Origin: Sphingomonadales bacterium
GTDB lineage: Bacteria > Pseudomonadota > Alphaproteobacteria > Sphingomonadales > Sphingomonadaceae
Reading direction: 5' to 3'
Length of the DNA stretch: 17,813 nucleotides
NCBI GenBank assembly: GCA_004292705.1
Contig: RDXA01000348.1
Location: 1 to 17,813, forward strand
In this document: positions 6,331 through 13,030 of the stretch, in pieces
How positions within the stretch are numbered: the first letter of the stretch is position 1
How the letters are laid out: every line of letters starts with the position of its first letter
The notes under the pieces: generated by a model
What the model was told of the DNA's origin: nothing
Databases searched by the model: none
What the model saw: the letters and a program-made list of their open reading frames with translations, nothing else
Made by a program: the position numbers and the translations under genes

Positions 6331-8079
6331 ATGACCGAACCCAAGACCCTCTATGCCGCCCATGCGGCGCTTATCGAACAGGTGCTCACCGAACTGACCG
6401 GCGAAGGCACGCTGCCCGCCGGAACCAGCTTTGCCAATGTCACGCTCGAACCGCCGCGTGATCCCGCGCATGGCGATCTTGCCACCAATGCCGCGATGGT
6501 GCTCGCGAAAGGTGCAGGCATGAACCCCCGTGCCCTGGCCGAGGCGATCACCGGCAAGCTTGCCGCGCACCCCGGTATCACCAGCGCCGAGATTGCCGGG
6601 CCGGGCTTCATCAACCTGCGCCTTGCCCCGCAGGCATGGCTGGATGAATTGCAGGCGATTGCCCAGCTGAGCGCCGATTACGGGCGCTCCGCGATGGGTG
6701 AGGGCCGGGTGGTCAATGTCGAATATGTCTCGGCCAACCCCACCGGGCCGATGCACATGGGCCATTGCCGCGGCGCGGTGGTGGGCGATGCGCTGTCCTT
6801 GCTGCTTGAATTCGCGGGGCACACAGTCACGCGCGAATATTACGTCAACGATGCCGGCGCGCAGGTCGATGTGCTCGCCCGCTCGGTGCACCTGCGCTAC
6901 CTTGAGGCGCTGGGCCAGACGATCACTATCCCCGAAGGCCTCTACCCGGGCGAATACCTGAAGCCGGTGGGCGAGGCACTCGCCGCCGAATTCGGCGACC
7001 AATATGCCGCCGCGACCGAGGCCGAGTGGCTGATCCTGTTCCGCGCCCGCGCCGTGGCGGCGATGATGGACATGATCCGCGATGATCTGGCGACGCTCGG
7101 GATCAAGCATGATCTGTTTTCATCGGAGGCTGAACTGCAAGCCTCGGGCAAGGTCGATGCCGCCGAGGCCTGGCTGCGCGAACACGACCTCGTCTATGAC
7201 GGCGTGCTCGAAGCCCCCAAGGGCAAGGCCCCGCCCGAGGACTGGGAGCCGGTGCAGCTCCCGCTGTTCCGCTCCACAAAGTTTGGCGATGATCAGGATC
7301 GCCCGATCAAGAAGTCGAACGGCGCGTGGACCTATTTCGGCGCGGACTTGGCGTATCACTTCCAGAAGGCGCAAGATGCCGATGCGCTGGTCGACATCTG
7401 GGGCGCGGATCACGCGGGCACGGTCAAGCGGATCAAGGCGGCGGTGGCCGCGCTGACCAGCGCGGACGGCGCGGTGCCCAAGCCGTTCGAGGTCAAGCTC
7501 GTCCAGATGGTGCAGCTGATGAAGGGCGGCCAGCCGTTCAAGATGTCGAAGCGCGCGGGCAATTTCGTGACACTGGCGGACGTGGTCGACATGGTCGGCA
7601 AGGACGTGGTGCGCTTCACCATGCTGACCCGCAAGCCCGACGCGCAGATGGATTTCGACTTCGACAAGGTGGTCGAAGCCTCGAAGGACAATCCGGTGTT
7701 CTATGTCCAATATGCCCACGCGCGGATCCGCTCAACGCTGCGCAAGGCGGCCGATCTGGGATTTGCGCCGTCTGCGGAAGGGCTGGAGCGGCTTGGCACC
7801 GAGGAATTGGCGCTGGTCGCCCGCGCCGCACAGTTCCCGCGCGAGATCGAGGCCGCAGCCCGCGCGCGCGAACCGCACCGGATTGCCTTTTATCTCTATG
7901 ATCTGGCCGCCGATCTCCATGCCTATTGGAATCTCGGTAATGACCGGCCGGAAAAGCGGTTCATCGTGGAACAGGATGCAGTCATGACCGCAGCAAGGCT
8001 TTTCCTCGGCACGGCAATCGGGCAAGTGATCCGCAATGGCCTCGCCGTGCTCGGCGTCGAGGCAGTCGAGAGCATGTAA
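6331..8079 (+). CDS. argS: Arginyl-tRNA synthetase
   Basis: The 582-residue class I synthetase charges tRNA-Arg with arginine in the cytoplasm. Domains in order are an N-terminal tRNA D-loop-recognising ArgRS domain (about 1-110), the Rossmann catalytic domain with the HIGH-type motif HMGH (142-145) inside VSANPTGPMHMGH, the KMSK loop KMSKR (404-408), and the C-terminal anticodon-binding DALR domain (about 455-582, including YVQYAHARI and the C-terminal GLAVLGVEAVESM). Length is normal. The ATG at 6331 is the first codon matching the family N-terminus (LYAAHAALIEQVL); the upstream Shine-Dalgarno sequence is weak. The SPOR gene starts 45 bases downstream, and the argS-SPOR-nagZ-scpAB order is one I recall from many alphaproteobacteria. 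Confidence 0.97.
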   Translation: MTEPKTLYAAHAALIEQVLTELTGEGTLPAGTSFANVTLEPPRDPAHGDLATNAAMVLAKGAGMNPRALAEAITGKLAAHPGITSAEIAGPGFINLRLAPQAWLDELQAIAQLSADYGRSAMGEGRVVNVEYVSANPTGPMHMGHCRGAVVGDALSLLLEFAGHTVTREYYVNDAGAQVDVLARSVHLRYLEALGQTITIPEGLYPGEYLKPVGEALAAEFGDQYAAATEAEWLILFRARAVAAMMDMIRDDLATLGIKHDLFSSEAELQASGKVDAAEAWLREHDLVYDGVLEAPKGKAPPEDWEPVQLPLFRSTKFGDDQDRPIKKSNGAWTYFGADLAYHFQKAQDADALVDIWGADHAGTVKRIKAAVAALTSADGAVPKPFEVKLVQMVQLMKGGQPFKMSKRAGNFVTLADVVDMVGKDVVRFTMLTRKPDAQMDFDFDKVVEASKDNPVFYVQYAHARIRSTLRKAADLGFAPSAEGLERLGTEELALVARAAQFPREIEAAARAREPHRIAFYLYDLAADLHAYWNLGNDRPEKRFIVEQDAVMTAARLFLGTAIGQVIRNGLAVLGVEAVESM

Positions 8080-8124
8080 CCGCCGGACGCTGGTCGTCTC
8101 GGGCGGGGTGCACGGGGTTTCGCC

Positions 8125-8805
8125 ATGATCAATGCCGAATACGAGGAACTGGACAACGAGGGCGGCGAGCTTGATCTGGCCGACACCGACAACCTCCCGT
8201 GGCTGGAAGCCGATGATGAAGATGAGGCTGCGGGCGGGATCGACACCGGGCAAATCATGCTATTTGCTGCCGGATTGCTGGTGCTGCTCGCTGCAGTCGT
8301 CAGCGGGGTGTGGTGGCTCTCCAACCGCGCGGCGGGCACTGAAACGGTGGCCGACGGCAGCGTGATCGAAGCGCCTGCGGGGCCGATCAAGCAGCGCCCC
8401 GACGAACCGGGCGGCAAGGAGTTCGCCGGCACGGGCAACGTCGCGCCCGTGGTGGGCGAGGGCGGATCGCGTCCGGCGGTGGTCGCCGATGCGCCGGTCT
8501 CCGCACCCGCAAGCGCGCCCGCGCCTGCCGCAACCAAGCCGGAGTCCGCAGCCGGGCAGGCAGCGGCGACGGGCGGGGTGGGCGTTCAGCTCGCCGCCTA
8601 CGGAACCCGCGCCCGCGCCGAGCAGGGGTGGAGCGATATCTCGCGACGCACCGATGCGCTGGCCGGGGTCAAGTACCGGGTGGTCGAGGGCAAGGTCGAT
8701 ATCGGCACGGTCTATCGCCTTCAGGCCGTCGCCGGCAACCGCGCGGAGGCGGACAAGCTGTGTGCTGCCCTGAAAGCTGATGGGGTCGATTGCCAGGTCA
8801 AGTGA
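8125..8805 (+). CDS. SPOR-domain membrane protein
   Basis: A 226-residue bitopic protein. Residues 1-40 form a very acidic cytoplasmic tail, with 15 Asp/Glu in the first 34 residues and no Lys/Arg before the membrane segment. A single transmembrane helix spans about 43-65 (IMLFAAGLLVLLAAVVSGVWW). A Pro/Ala/Gly-rich periplasmic linker follows (about 70-150), then a C-terminal SPOR domain at 152-226, beginning GVQLAAYGTRARAEQGW and ending LKADGVDCQVK. SPOR domains bind denuded glycan strands at the division septum, so the protein is probably recruited to the divisome; the overall layout resembles FtsN-like or DedD-like proteins, though sequence alone does not show which. It lies between argS and nagZ, another peptidoglycan-related gene. 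Confidence 0.88.
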   Translation: MINAEYEELDNEGGELDLADTDNLPWLEADDEDEAAGGIDTGQIMLFAAGLLVLLAAVVSGVWWLSNRAAGTETVADGSVIEAPAGPIKQRPDEPGGKEFAGTGNVAPVVGEGGSRPAVVADAPVSAPASAPAPAATKPESAAGQAAATGGVGVQLAAYGTRARAEQGWSDISRRTDALAGVKYRVVEGKVDIGTVYRLQAVAGNRAEADKLCAALKADGVDCQVK

Positions 8806-8885
8806 TCGCGCCTGCGGTGACGGGGCCGTTGCAGGGTCATTGCCCGGTCGTCGCCAGTTCGAGTTCGGCTTATTCGGAGGTCTTG

Positions 8886-8906
8886 CGGGGTGTTTTCCCC
8901 GTTATT
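8886..8906 (+). terminator. Weak hairpin after the SPOR gene
   Basis: CGGGG (8886-8890) and CCCCG (8897-8901) form a 5-bp stem with loop TGTTTT, followed by TTATT. It could give partial termination before nagZ, consistent with a promoter-like sequence directly downstream. The T tract is interrupted, so read-through into nagZ is likely. Confidence 0.3.
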
Positions 8907-8914
8907 GACCCCCT

Positions 8915-8942
8915 TTGACCCTTGCGAGAGCCTGGTCACAAT
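8915..8942 (+). promoter_or_regulatory. Possible sigma70-type promoter for nagZ-scpAB
   Basis: TTGACC (8915-8920) and CACAAT (8937-8942) are separated by 16 bases, five and four matches to the -35 and -10 consensus. A second TTGACC at 8905-8910 lies 10 bases upstream. Transcription would start near 8949, leaving only about 11 leader bases before the chosen nagZ ATG at 8960, which has no clear Shine-Dalgarno sequence. Confidence 0.4.
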
Positions 8943-8959
8943 GCGACCCTGATGATCTT

Positions 8960-9982
8960 ATGATTCCGGCAATCTTCGGCCTTGGCGGCCCGCACCTCAC
9001 CGCCGACGAGCGCGCCTTCTTCCGCGAGGCTGACCCTGCGGGTTACATCCTGTTCGGGCGCAATTGCGTGAACCCGGAGCAGCTGCGCGCGCTGACCGAT
9101 GATCTCAGGAGCATCCACGGCCGCGATCGCCTGCTGGTCTCGATCGATCAGGAAGGCGGACGGGTGGCACGCCTCAGGCCGCCGCATTGGGCGGGCTACC
9201 CAGCGGGCGAGGCATTTGAAAAACTTTATGAAATTGCTCCGGCGAGCGCGATTGAGGCGGCCCGCGCCAATGCCTTTGCGATGGGGCTGGAGCTTGCCGC
9301 GATGGGGATCACGGTGGACTATCATCCCCCGCTCGACCTCAGGGTGCCGGGTGCGCATCATGTGATCGGCGACCGGGCCTTCGGGGCCGATCCGATGCAG
9401 GTGGCAGCCCTCGGCCGCGCGGTGCTGGAAGGGCTGGCGGCAGGCGGTGTGACGGGCTGCATAAAGCACATGCCGGGCCACGGCCGCAGCGATGTCGACA
9501 CCCACAAGGCTCTTCCCACAGTGACCGCTGGTGCCGATGAACTGGACGATGATCTTGCGCCTTTTCGCATCTTGAATCATGCACTTATAGGCATGACCGG
9601 GCACCTCGTGTTCACCGCGTGGGACGCCGAGAACCCCGCAACACTTTCGTCCACCGTGATCCGCGAGGTAATCCGCGGGAGCATCGGCTTCGACGGTTTG
9701 CTGCTGACCGACGATATCGACATGGAAGCACTCGGCGGCACCATCCCCGAACGCGCTGCTCGCGCCCAAGCGGCGGGATGCGACATCGTGCTGAATTGCT
9801 GGGCGAAAATGGACGACATGATCGGCATCTGCGAGGTGCTTCCTGCCATGTCTGACACCACCGCCGTACGGCTTGACCGGGCGCTGGCAGGCACCCGTAT
9901 TGCCCCCGCACTGGCCCCTGAGGCCGCTGACTTGCTGGCCAAACGTGATGCTCTGCTGGCCCTCGCCGGAACCCCGGCATGA
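8960..9982 (+). CDS. nagZ: Beta-N-acetylhexosaminidase (GH3), NagZ type
   Basis: The 340-residue cytoplasmic glycosidase removes N-acetylglucosamine from anhydromuropeptides during cell-wall recycling, a step tied to AmpC beta-lactamase induction in some bacteria. GH3 NagZ landmarks are SIDQEGGRVARL (61-72), CIKHMPGHG (167-175; Lys169-His170 binding pair), the flexible catalytic loop DVDTH with the Asp180-His182 dyad, and the nucleophile segment LLTDDIDMEAL (Asp at 251 or 252). I chose ATG 8960 because the family sequence begins there (MIPAIFGLGG). An in-frame TTG at 8915 coincides with the putative -35 box and is less likely. The stop overlaps the scpA start as ATGA, so nagZ and scpA are probably translationally coupled. 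Confidence 0.95.
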   Translation: MIPAIFGLGGPHLTADERAFFREADPAGYILFGRNCVNPEQLRALTDDLRSIHGRDRLLVSIDQEGGRVARLRPPHWAGYPAGEAFEKLYEIAPASAIEAARANAFAMGLELAAMGITVDYHPPLDLRVPGAHHVIGDRAFGADPMQVAALGRAVLEGLAAGGVTGCIKHMPGHGRSDVDTHKALPTVTAGADELDDDLAPFRILNHALIGMTGHLVFTAWDAENPATLSSTVIREVIRGSIGFDGLLLTDDIDMEALGGTIPERAARAQAAGCDIVLNCWAKMDDMIGICEVLPAMSDTTAVRLDRALAGTRIAPALAPEAADLLAKRDALLALAGTPA

Positions 9983-10767
9983 GCGAGACCGGCACCCCCT
10001 TCATGTTTCCCCCCGAGGGCGCGAAGGTCGATGAGGGCGCGCTCTATCTTGCGCTTGACGGGTGGGAAGGCCCGCTCGACCTGCTGCTCGATCTGGCGCG
10101 GCGGCAGAAGGTCGATTTGCGCCAGATTTCAATCCTTGCGCTGGTCGATCAATACCTGACCTATATCGAGCGCGCCGGGGCCTTGAAGCTGGAGCTCGCC
10201 GCCGATTACCTCGTGATGGCGGCGTGGCTCGCCTATCTCAAATCGGCGATGTTGCTGCCCAAGGCGGAGCAGGAAGACCCGAGCCCGGAAGACCTGGCGC
10301 TGCGACTGCAACTGCGCCTGCAACGCCTGGGTGCGATGCGCGAAGCCGCCGCAAGGCTGATGGCGCGCGACCGGATCGGGCGCGACGTGTTCCCGAGAGG
10401 CGCACCCGAAGGCCTGCGCACGGACCGAAAAATCGTGTGGCGCAGCGATCTGTTCACGCTCATTCAAGCCTATGGGCAGGTCAAGGCGCGCACCGCCCCG
10501 CGCATCTATCACGTCGCCAATCGCCCGGTAATGACGCTCGACAGCGCATTGGAGCGCGTTTCGGCGATGCTCGGGGTGACGCTGGAATGGATGGAAATCC
10601 GCGACTTCCTGCCCCCCCACGCCTCGCCCGAGCTGAGGCGCTCGGCGCTCGCCTCGAGCTTTGTTGCAGCGCTGGAACTGGCCAAGCGTGGGCGCGCGGA
10701 GCTGGATCAGGACGCCGCGTTCTCCCCCTTGCGCATCCGCCGCCTCAAGAAAGGTCTGCCGGCGTGA
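9979..10767 (+). CDS. scpA: Segregation and condensation protein A (kleisin)
   Basis: ScpA is the kleisin of the bacterial SMC-ScpAB complex that loads at and organises the chromosome. The 262-residue protein begins after a short tail with the kleisin N-terminal signature FEGPLDLLL-like sequence, here GWEGPLDLLLDLARRQKVDL (28-47), followed by the helical ISILALVDQYLTYIE and LAADYLVMAAWLAYLKSAMLLP segments. It ends in a C-terminal winged-helix region (AFSPLRIRRLKKG). The start is ATG 9979, overlapping the nagZ stop by 4 bases; the stop overlaps the scpB GTG start by 4 bases. This continuous coupling suggests the two subunits are made in fixed ratio. SMC itself is not in the window. Confidence 0.96.
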   Translation: MSETGTPFMFPPEGAKVDEGALYLALDGWEGPLDLLLDLARRQKVDLRQISILALVDQYLTYIERAGALKLELAADYLVMAAWLAYLKSAMLLPKAEQEDPSPEDLALRLQLRLQRLGAMREAAARLMARDRIGRDVFPRGAPEGLRTDRKIVWRSDLFTLIQAYGQVKARTAPRIYHVANRPVMTLDSALERVSAMLGVTLEWMEIRDFLPPHASPELRRSALASSFVAALELAKRGRAELDQDAAFSPLRIRRLKKGLPA

Positions 10768-11414
10768 ACGAAGAGCCGGGCACGCTGGAACGTGCGATCG
10801 AGGCAACGCTGTTCGCTGCCGAAGAGCCGATGGGTGTCGAGGCCCTTGCCGCGCACCTCGGGGGGATGGCAGCCAACGATGTGCAAGAGGCGCTGGGGCT
10901 GCTTGAGGCGCGGTATCGCATGCGCGGCGTGCATCTCGTCGAGCGAGGCGGACGCTGGCATTTCGAGACCGCACCCGACCTCGCCCACCTGCTGCGCCGC
11001 GAGAAGGAGCAGGTGCGGCGTCTCAGCCGAGCGGCCACGGAAGTGCTCGCGATCATCGCTTATCACGAACCCGTCAGCCGCGCCGAGATCGAATCGATCC
11101 GCGGTGTGCAGACCAGCGCAGGGACGCTCGACGTGCTGATGGAGGCAGGTTGGGTGCGCCCCGCCGGTCGCCGCGAAGTGCCCGGCCGTCCGGTGATCTA
11201 TGCCACCACGCCTGATTTCCTCGACCATTTCGGCCTCGCCAGCCGCCGCGACTTGCCCGGCATCGAGGAATTGCGAGCGGCTGGCCTGCTCGATCCGGTT
11301 GACGAGGCGATGGAGGCGGCGCTGGAAGGATCGGGACGCTTCGAACCTGACGAGGAGGCTGACGCTCCCGCCGATGAAGACGACAGAGCGGACGACGAGA
11401 ATCTGGCAGACTGA
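10764..11414 (+). CDS. scpB: Segregation and condensation protein B
   Basis: ScpB is the winged-helix dimer that binds ScpA and stimulates SMC. The 216-residue product starts with LERAIEATLFAAEEPM (residues 7-22) and continues with two winged-helix domains. The conserved centre runs LSRAATEVLAIIAYHEPVSR followed by EIESIRGVQTS (about 92-122), and GRPVIYATTPDFLDHFGL (about 145-162) marks the second domain. The C-terminus is a highly acidic tail (FEPDEEADAPADEDDRADDE) that is variable in the family. The start is GTG 10764, whose last two bases plus A form the scpA stop (GTGA); the frame is open far upstream, but only inside scpA. It is the last gene before a 107-base gap to tatA. Confidence 0.95.
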   Translation: MNEEPGTLERAIEATLFAAEEPMGVEALAAHLGGMAANDVQEALGLLEARYRMRGVHLVERGGRWHFETAPDLAHLLRREKEQVRRLSRAATEVLAIIAYHEPVSRAEIESIRGVQTSAGTLDVLMEAGWVRPAGRREVPGRPVIYATTPDFLDHFGLASRRDLPGIEELRAAGLLDPVDEAMEAALEGSGRFEPDEEADAPADEDDRADDENLAD

Positions 11415-11521
11415 CTCGCAATTCCCGAAGGCTTGGCCTAAATGGGGCGTTATCGAAAGCTGGGCCGCGACCCGGCCTTGCGGCACTCCCACGCCCCCGC
11501 CGCTGTTCAGGAGTTGAGACA

Positions 11522-11755
11522 ATGGGTTTTTCGTCGATCTGGCACTGGGTCATCGTCCTGTTGATCGTGTTGATTCTGTTCGGACGCGGCCGCATTGCCG
11601 AAATGATGGGCGATTTCGGCAAGGGCATCTCGAGCTTCAAGAAGGGGCTGAACGAGACCGAGGAAACCGCCGCCAAGGCCGCCCGGATCGAGCCGCCTGC
11701 TGCCCCGGTCGAAACCCCGGCCCCGGCCGACAAGACCGACACCACCGGCGCCTGA
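11522..11755 (+). CDS. tatA: Sec-independent translocase subunit TatA
   Basis: TatA oligomerises to form the passage for folded twin-arginine precursors across the inner membrane. The 77-residue protein has a short periplasmic N-terminus, one membrane helix (about 6-20, IWHWVIVLLIVLILF), the conserved Phe20-Gly21 hinge (LFGRGRIAEMMGDFGKGI), an amphipathic helix, and an Ala/Pro/acid-rich cytoplasmic tail. A clear AGGAG (11509-11513) lies 8 bases before the ATG. The 107-base gap after scpB contains no gene and may hold a promoter for tatABC, although I could not identify clear boxes. Confidence 0.96.
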   Translation: MGFSSIWHWVIVLLIVLILFGRGRIAEMMGDFGKGISSFKKGLNETEETAAKAARIEPPAAPVETPAPADKTDTTGA

Positions 11756-11792
11756 CAGCCCTCTCAAGGAGGCGGGCTGACCGCACCTCTTT

Positions 11793-12194
11793 ATGTTCGA
11801 CATCGGCGTTGGAGAGCTGCTGGTCATCCTGATCGTCGCGGTCGTGGTGATCGGGCCGAAGGACTTGCCGCTTGCCATGCGCACAGCAGGGCGTTGGATC
11901 GGCAAGATGCGGCGCATTTCCGCACACTTCCGCAGCGGCATCGACACCATGGTGCGCGAGGCCGAGCTGGAGGAGATGGAAAAGAAGTGGAAGGCGCAGA
12001 ACGAGGAAATCATGCGCCGTTCCGCTGCCCTGACCGAAGCCGAGGCTGGTGCCCCCGTGATGACCGGCCCCCCTCCCGCCGATAAGGCGCCTGCCGAAAC
12101 GCCGACGCCCGAGACCGTGTCCGCCCCCGTGCTCCCGGAGTCTGTGCCAGCACCCGCGCCTGAAGCGCCCGCGAAGGGCAGCGCCGATGTTTAA
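11793..12194 (+). CDS. tatB: Sec-independent translocase subunit TatB
   Basis: TatB forms the substrate receptor with TatC. The 133-residue protein shows the TatB N-terminus MFDIGVGELLVILIVAVVVIGPKD broken here as MFDIGVGELL plus a hydrophobic helix, with the polar Glu8 and the conserved Gly21-Pro22. An amphipathic helix follows (LPLAMRTAGRWIGKMRRI), then a charged coiled-coil-like stretch (EAELEEMEKKWKAQNEEI) and a Pro/Ala-rich tail. It begins 37 bases after tatA and overlaps tatC by 8 bases. The nearest Shine-Dalgarno sequence, AAGGAGG at 11766-11772, lies 20 bases from the ATG, unusually far. An in-frame TGA at 11778 excludes an earlier start. Confidence 0.95.
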   Translation: MFDIGVGELLVILIVAVVVIGPKDLPLAMRTAGRWIGKMRRISAHFRSGIDTMVREAELEEMEKKWKAQNEEIMRRSAALTEAEAGAPVMTGPPPADKAPAETPTPETVSAPVLPESVPAPAPEAPAKGSADV

Positions 12195-12993
12195 GGTCGA
12201 CGATCTCGACGAGACCCGCGCGCCGCTGCTCGATCACCTGATCGAACTGCGCACCCGCATCATCCGCGCACTGCTGGCGCTGGGCGTGGGGTTTGCCGTG
12301 TGCCTCTATTTCGCCGATGCGATCCTCGGTATTCTGGTGCAGCCGCTCAAGGATGCCTTTCCCGAGGGGCAGGGCCAGCTGATCTTCACCCGGTTGCCAG
12401 AGGTCTTCTTCGTCGAGCTGAAGGTCGCATTGTTCGCGGGCTTCATGGTCAGTTTTCCGGTGATCGCCAACCAGCTGTGGGCCTTCGTCGCACCGGGGCT
12501 CTATGCGCGCGAGAAGAAGGCTTTCCTGCCGTTCCTCTTCGCCACTCCGGTACTGTTCGGCGCAGGCGCGGCGCTGGCCTATTTCGTGGTCATGCCGGTC
12601 GCCTTTACCTTCTTCCTCGGATTTGGCGGGACCACAGGCGGGCTCGACGTGCAGGCGCTGCCGAGCGCGGGGGATTACCTCAGCCTCGTGATGCAGTTCA
12701 TTCTCGCCTTCGGGCTGACCTTCCTTTTGCCGGTGCTGCTGCTGCTGCTCCACCGCGCCGGGATCGTCACCCGTGCGCAGATGGTGGCGGCGCGGCGCTA
12801 TGTGATTGTCGGCATCTTCATTGTCGCCGCAGTGGTGACGCCGCCCGATCCGGGCTCCCAGATCGTTCTGGCGGTGCCGCTGTGGCTGCTGTTCGAGGCT
12901 TCGCTGCTGCTGATGCGCTTTCAGGAAAAGGCCGTCGCCGCCGACAAGGCCGCGCGCGAGGCGGAAGCGGCTATCGAGCAGGCGGCGGAGTAA
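12187..12993 (+). CDS. tatC: Sec-independent translocase subunit TatC
   Basis: TatC is the polytopic receptor that binds the twin-arginine signal peptide. The 268-residue protein has the usual six membrane helices and the cytoplasmic N-terminal signature APLLDHLIELRTRII (12-26). The first cytoplasmic loop reads NQLWAFVAPGLYAREKK (about 95-111), where Glu109 appears to match E. coli Glu103, important for signal recognition. VVTPPDPGSQIVLAVPLWLLFE near the C-terminus is also typical. A charged, Ala/Glu-rich cytoplasmic tail follows. The ATG overlaps the tatB 3' end by 8 bases, so translation is probably coupled. It ends the large plus-strand block and meets the amidohydrolase gene tail to tail. 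Confidence 0.96.
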   Translation: MFKVDDLDETRAPLLDHLIELRTRIIRALLALGVGFAVCLYFADAILGILVQPLKDAFPEGQGQLIFTRLPEVFFVELKVALFAGFMVSFPVIANQLWAFVAPGLYAREKKAFLPFLFATPVLFGAGAALAYFVVMPVAFTFFLGFGGTTGGLDVQALPSAGDYLSLVMQFILAFGLTFLLPVLLLLLHRAGIVTRAQMVAARRYVIVGIFIVAAVVTPPDPGSQIVLAVPLWLLFEASLLLMRFQEKAVAADKAAREAEAAIEQAAE

Positions 12994-13000
12994 TCGCGAA

Positions 13001-13027
13001 CTTCGTCCAGCACGAAGGGGACTTTTT
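13001..13027 (+). terminator. Probable terminator of the tatABC transcript
   Basis: CTTCGT (13001-13006) pairs perfectly with ACGAAG (13012-13017) across a 5-base loop, eight bases after the tatC stop. A run of five T follows at 13023-13027. The gap between stem and T run is longer than ideal. It fills the whole 37-base space between convergent tatC and the amidohydrolase gene. On the minus strand no T run follows the stem. Confidence 0.5.
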
Positions 13028-13030
13028 CCC

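Noticed and set aside
6102..6461. Plus-strand frame through the lipoprotein-argS spacer
   Set aside because: It overlaps the argS start in another frame and encodes repeat-derived sequence without a recognisable domain.
6079..7110. Long minus-strand frame opposite argS
   Set aside because: It is antisense to argS and runs through the hairpin-rich spacer; no motif or start signal supports it.
8915..8959. TTG 8915 as the nagZ start
   Set aside because: The extra residues are not typical of NagZ and the codon coincides with a likely -35 element.
10062..10763. Upstream extension of the scpB frame
   Set aside because: It lies wholly inside scpA in another frame; GTG 10764 gives a normal-length ScpB with the expected N-terminus.
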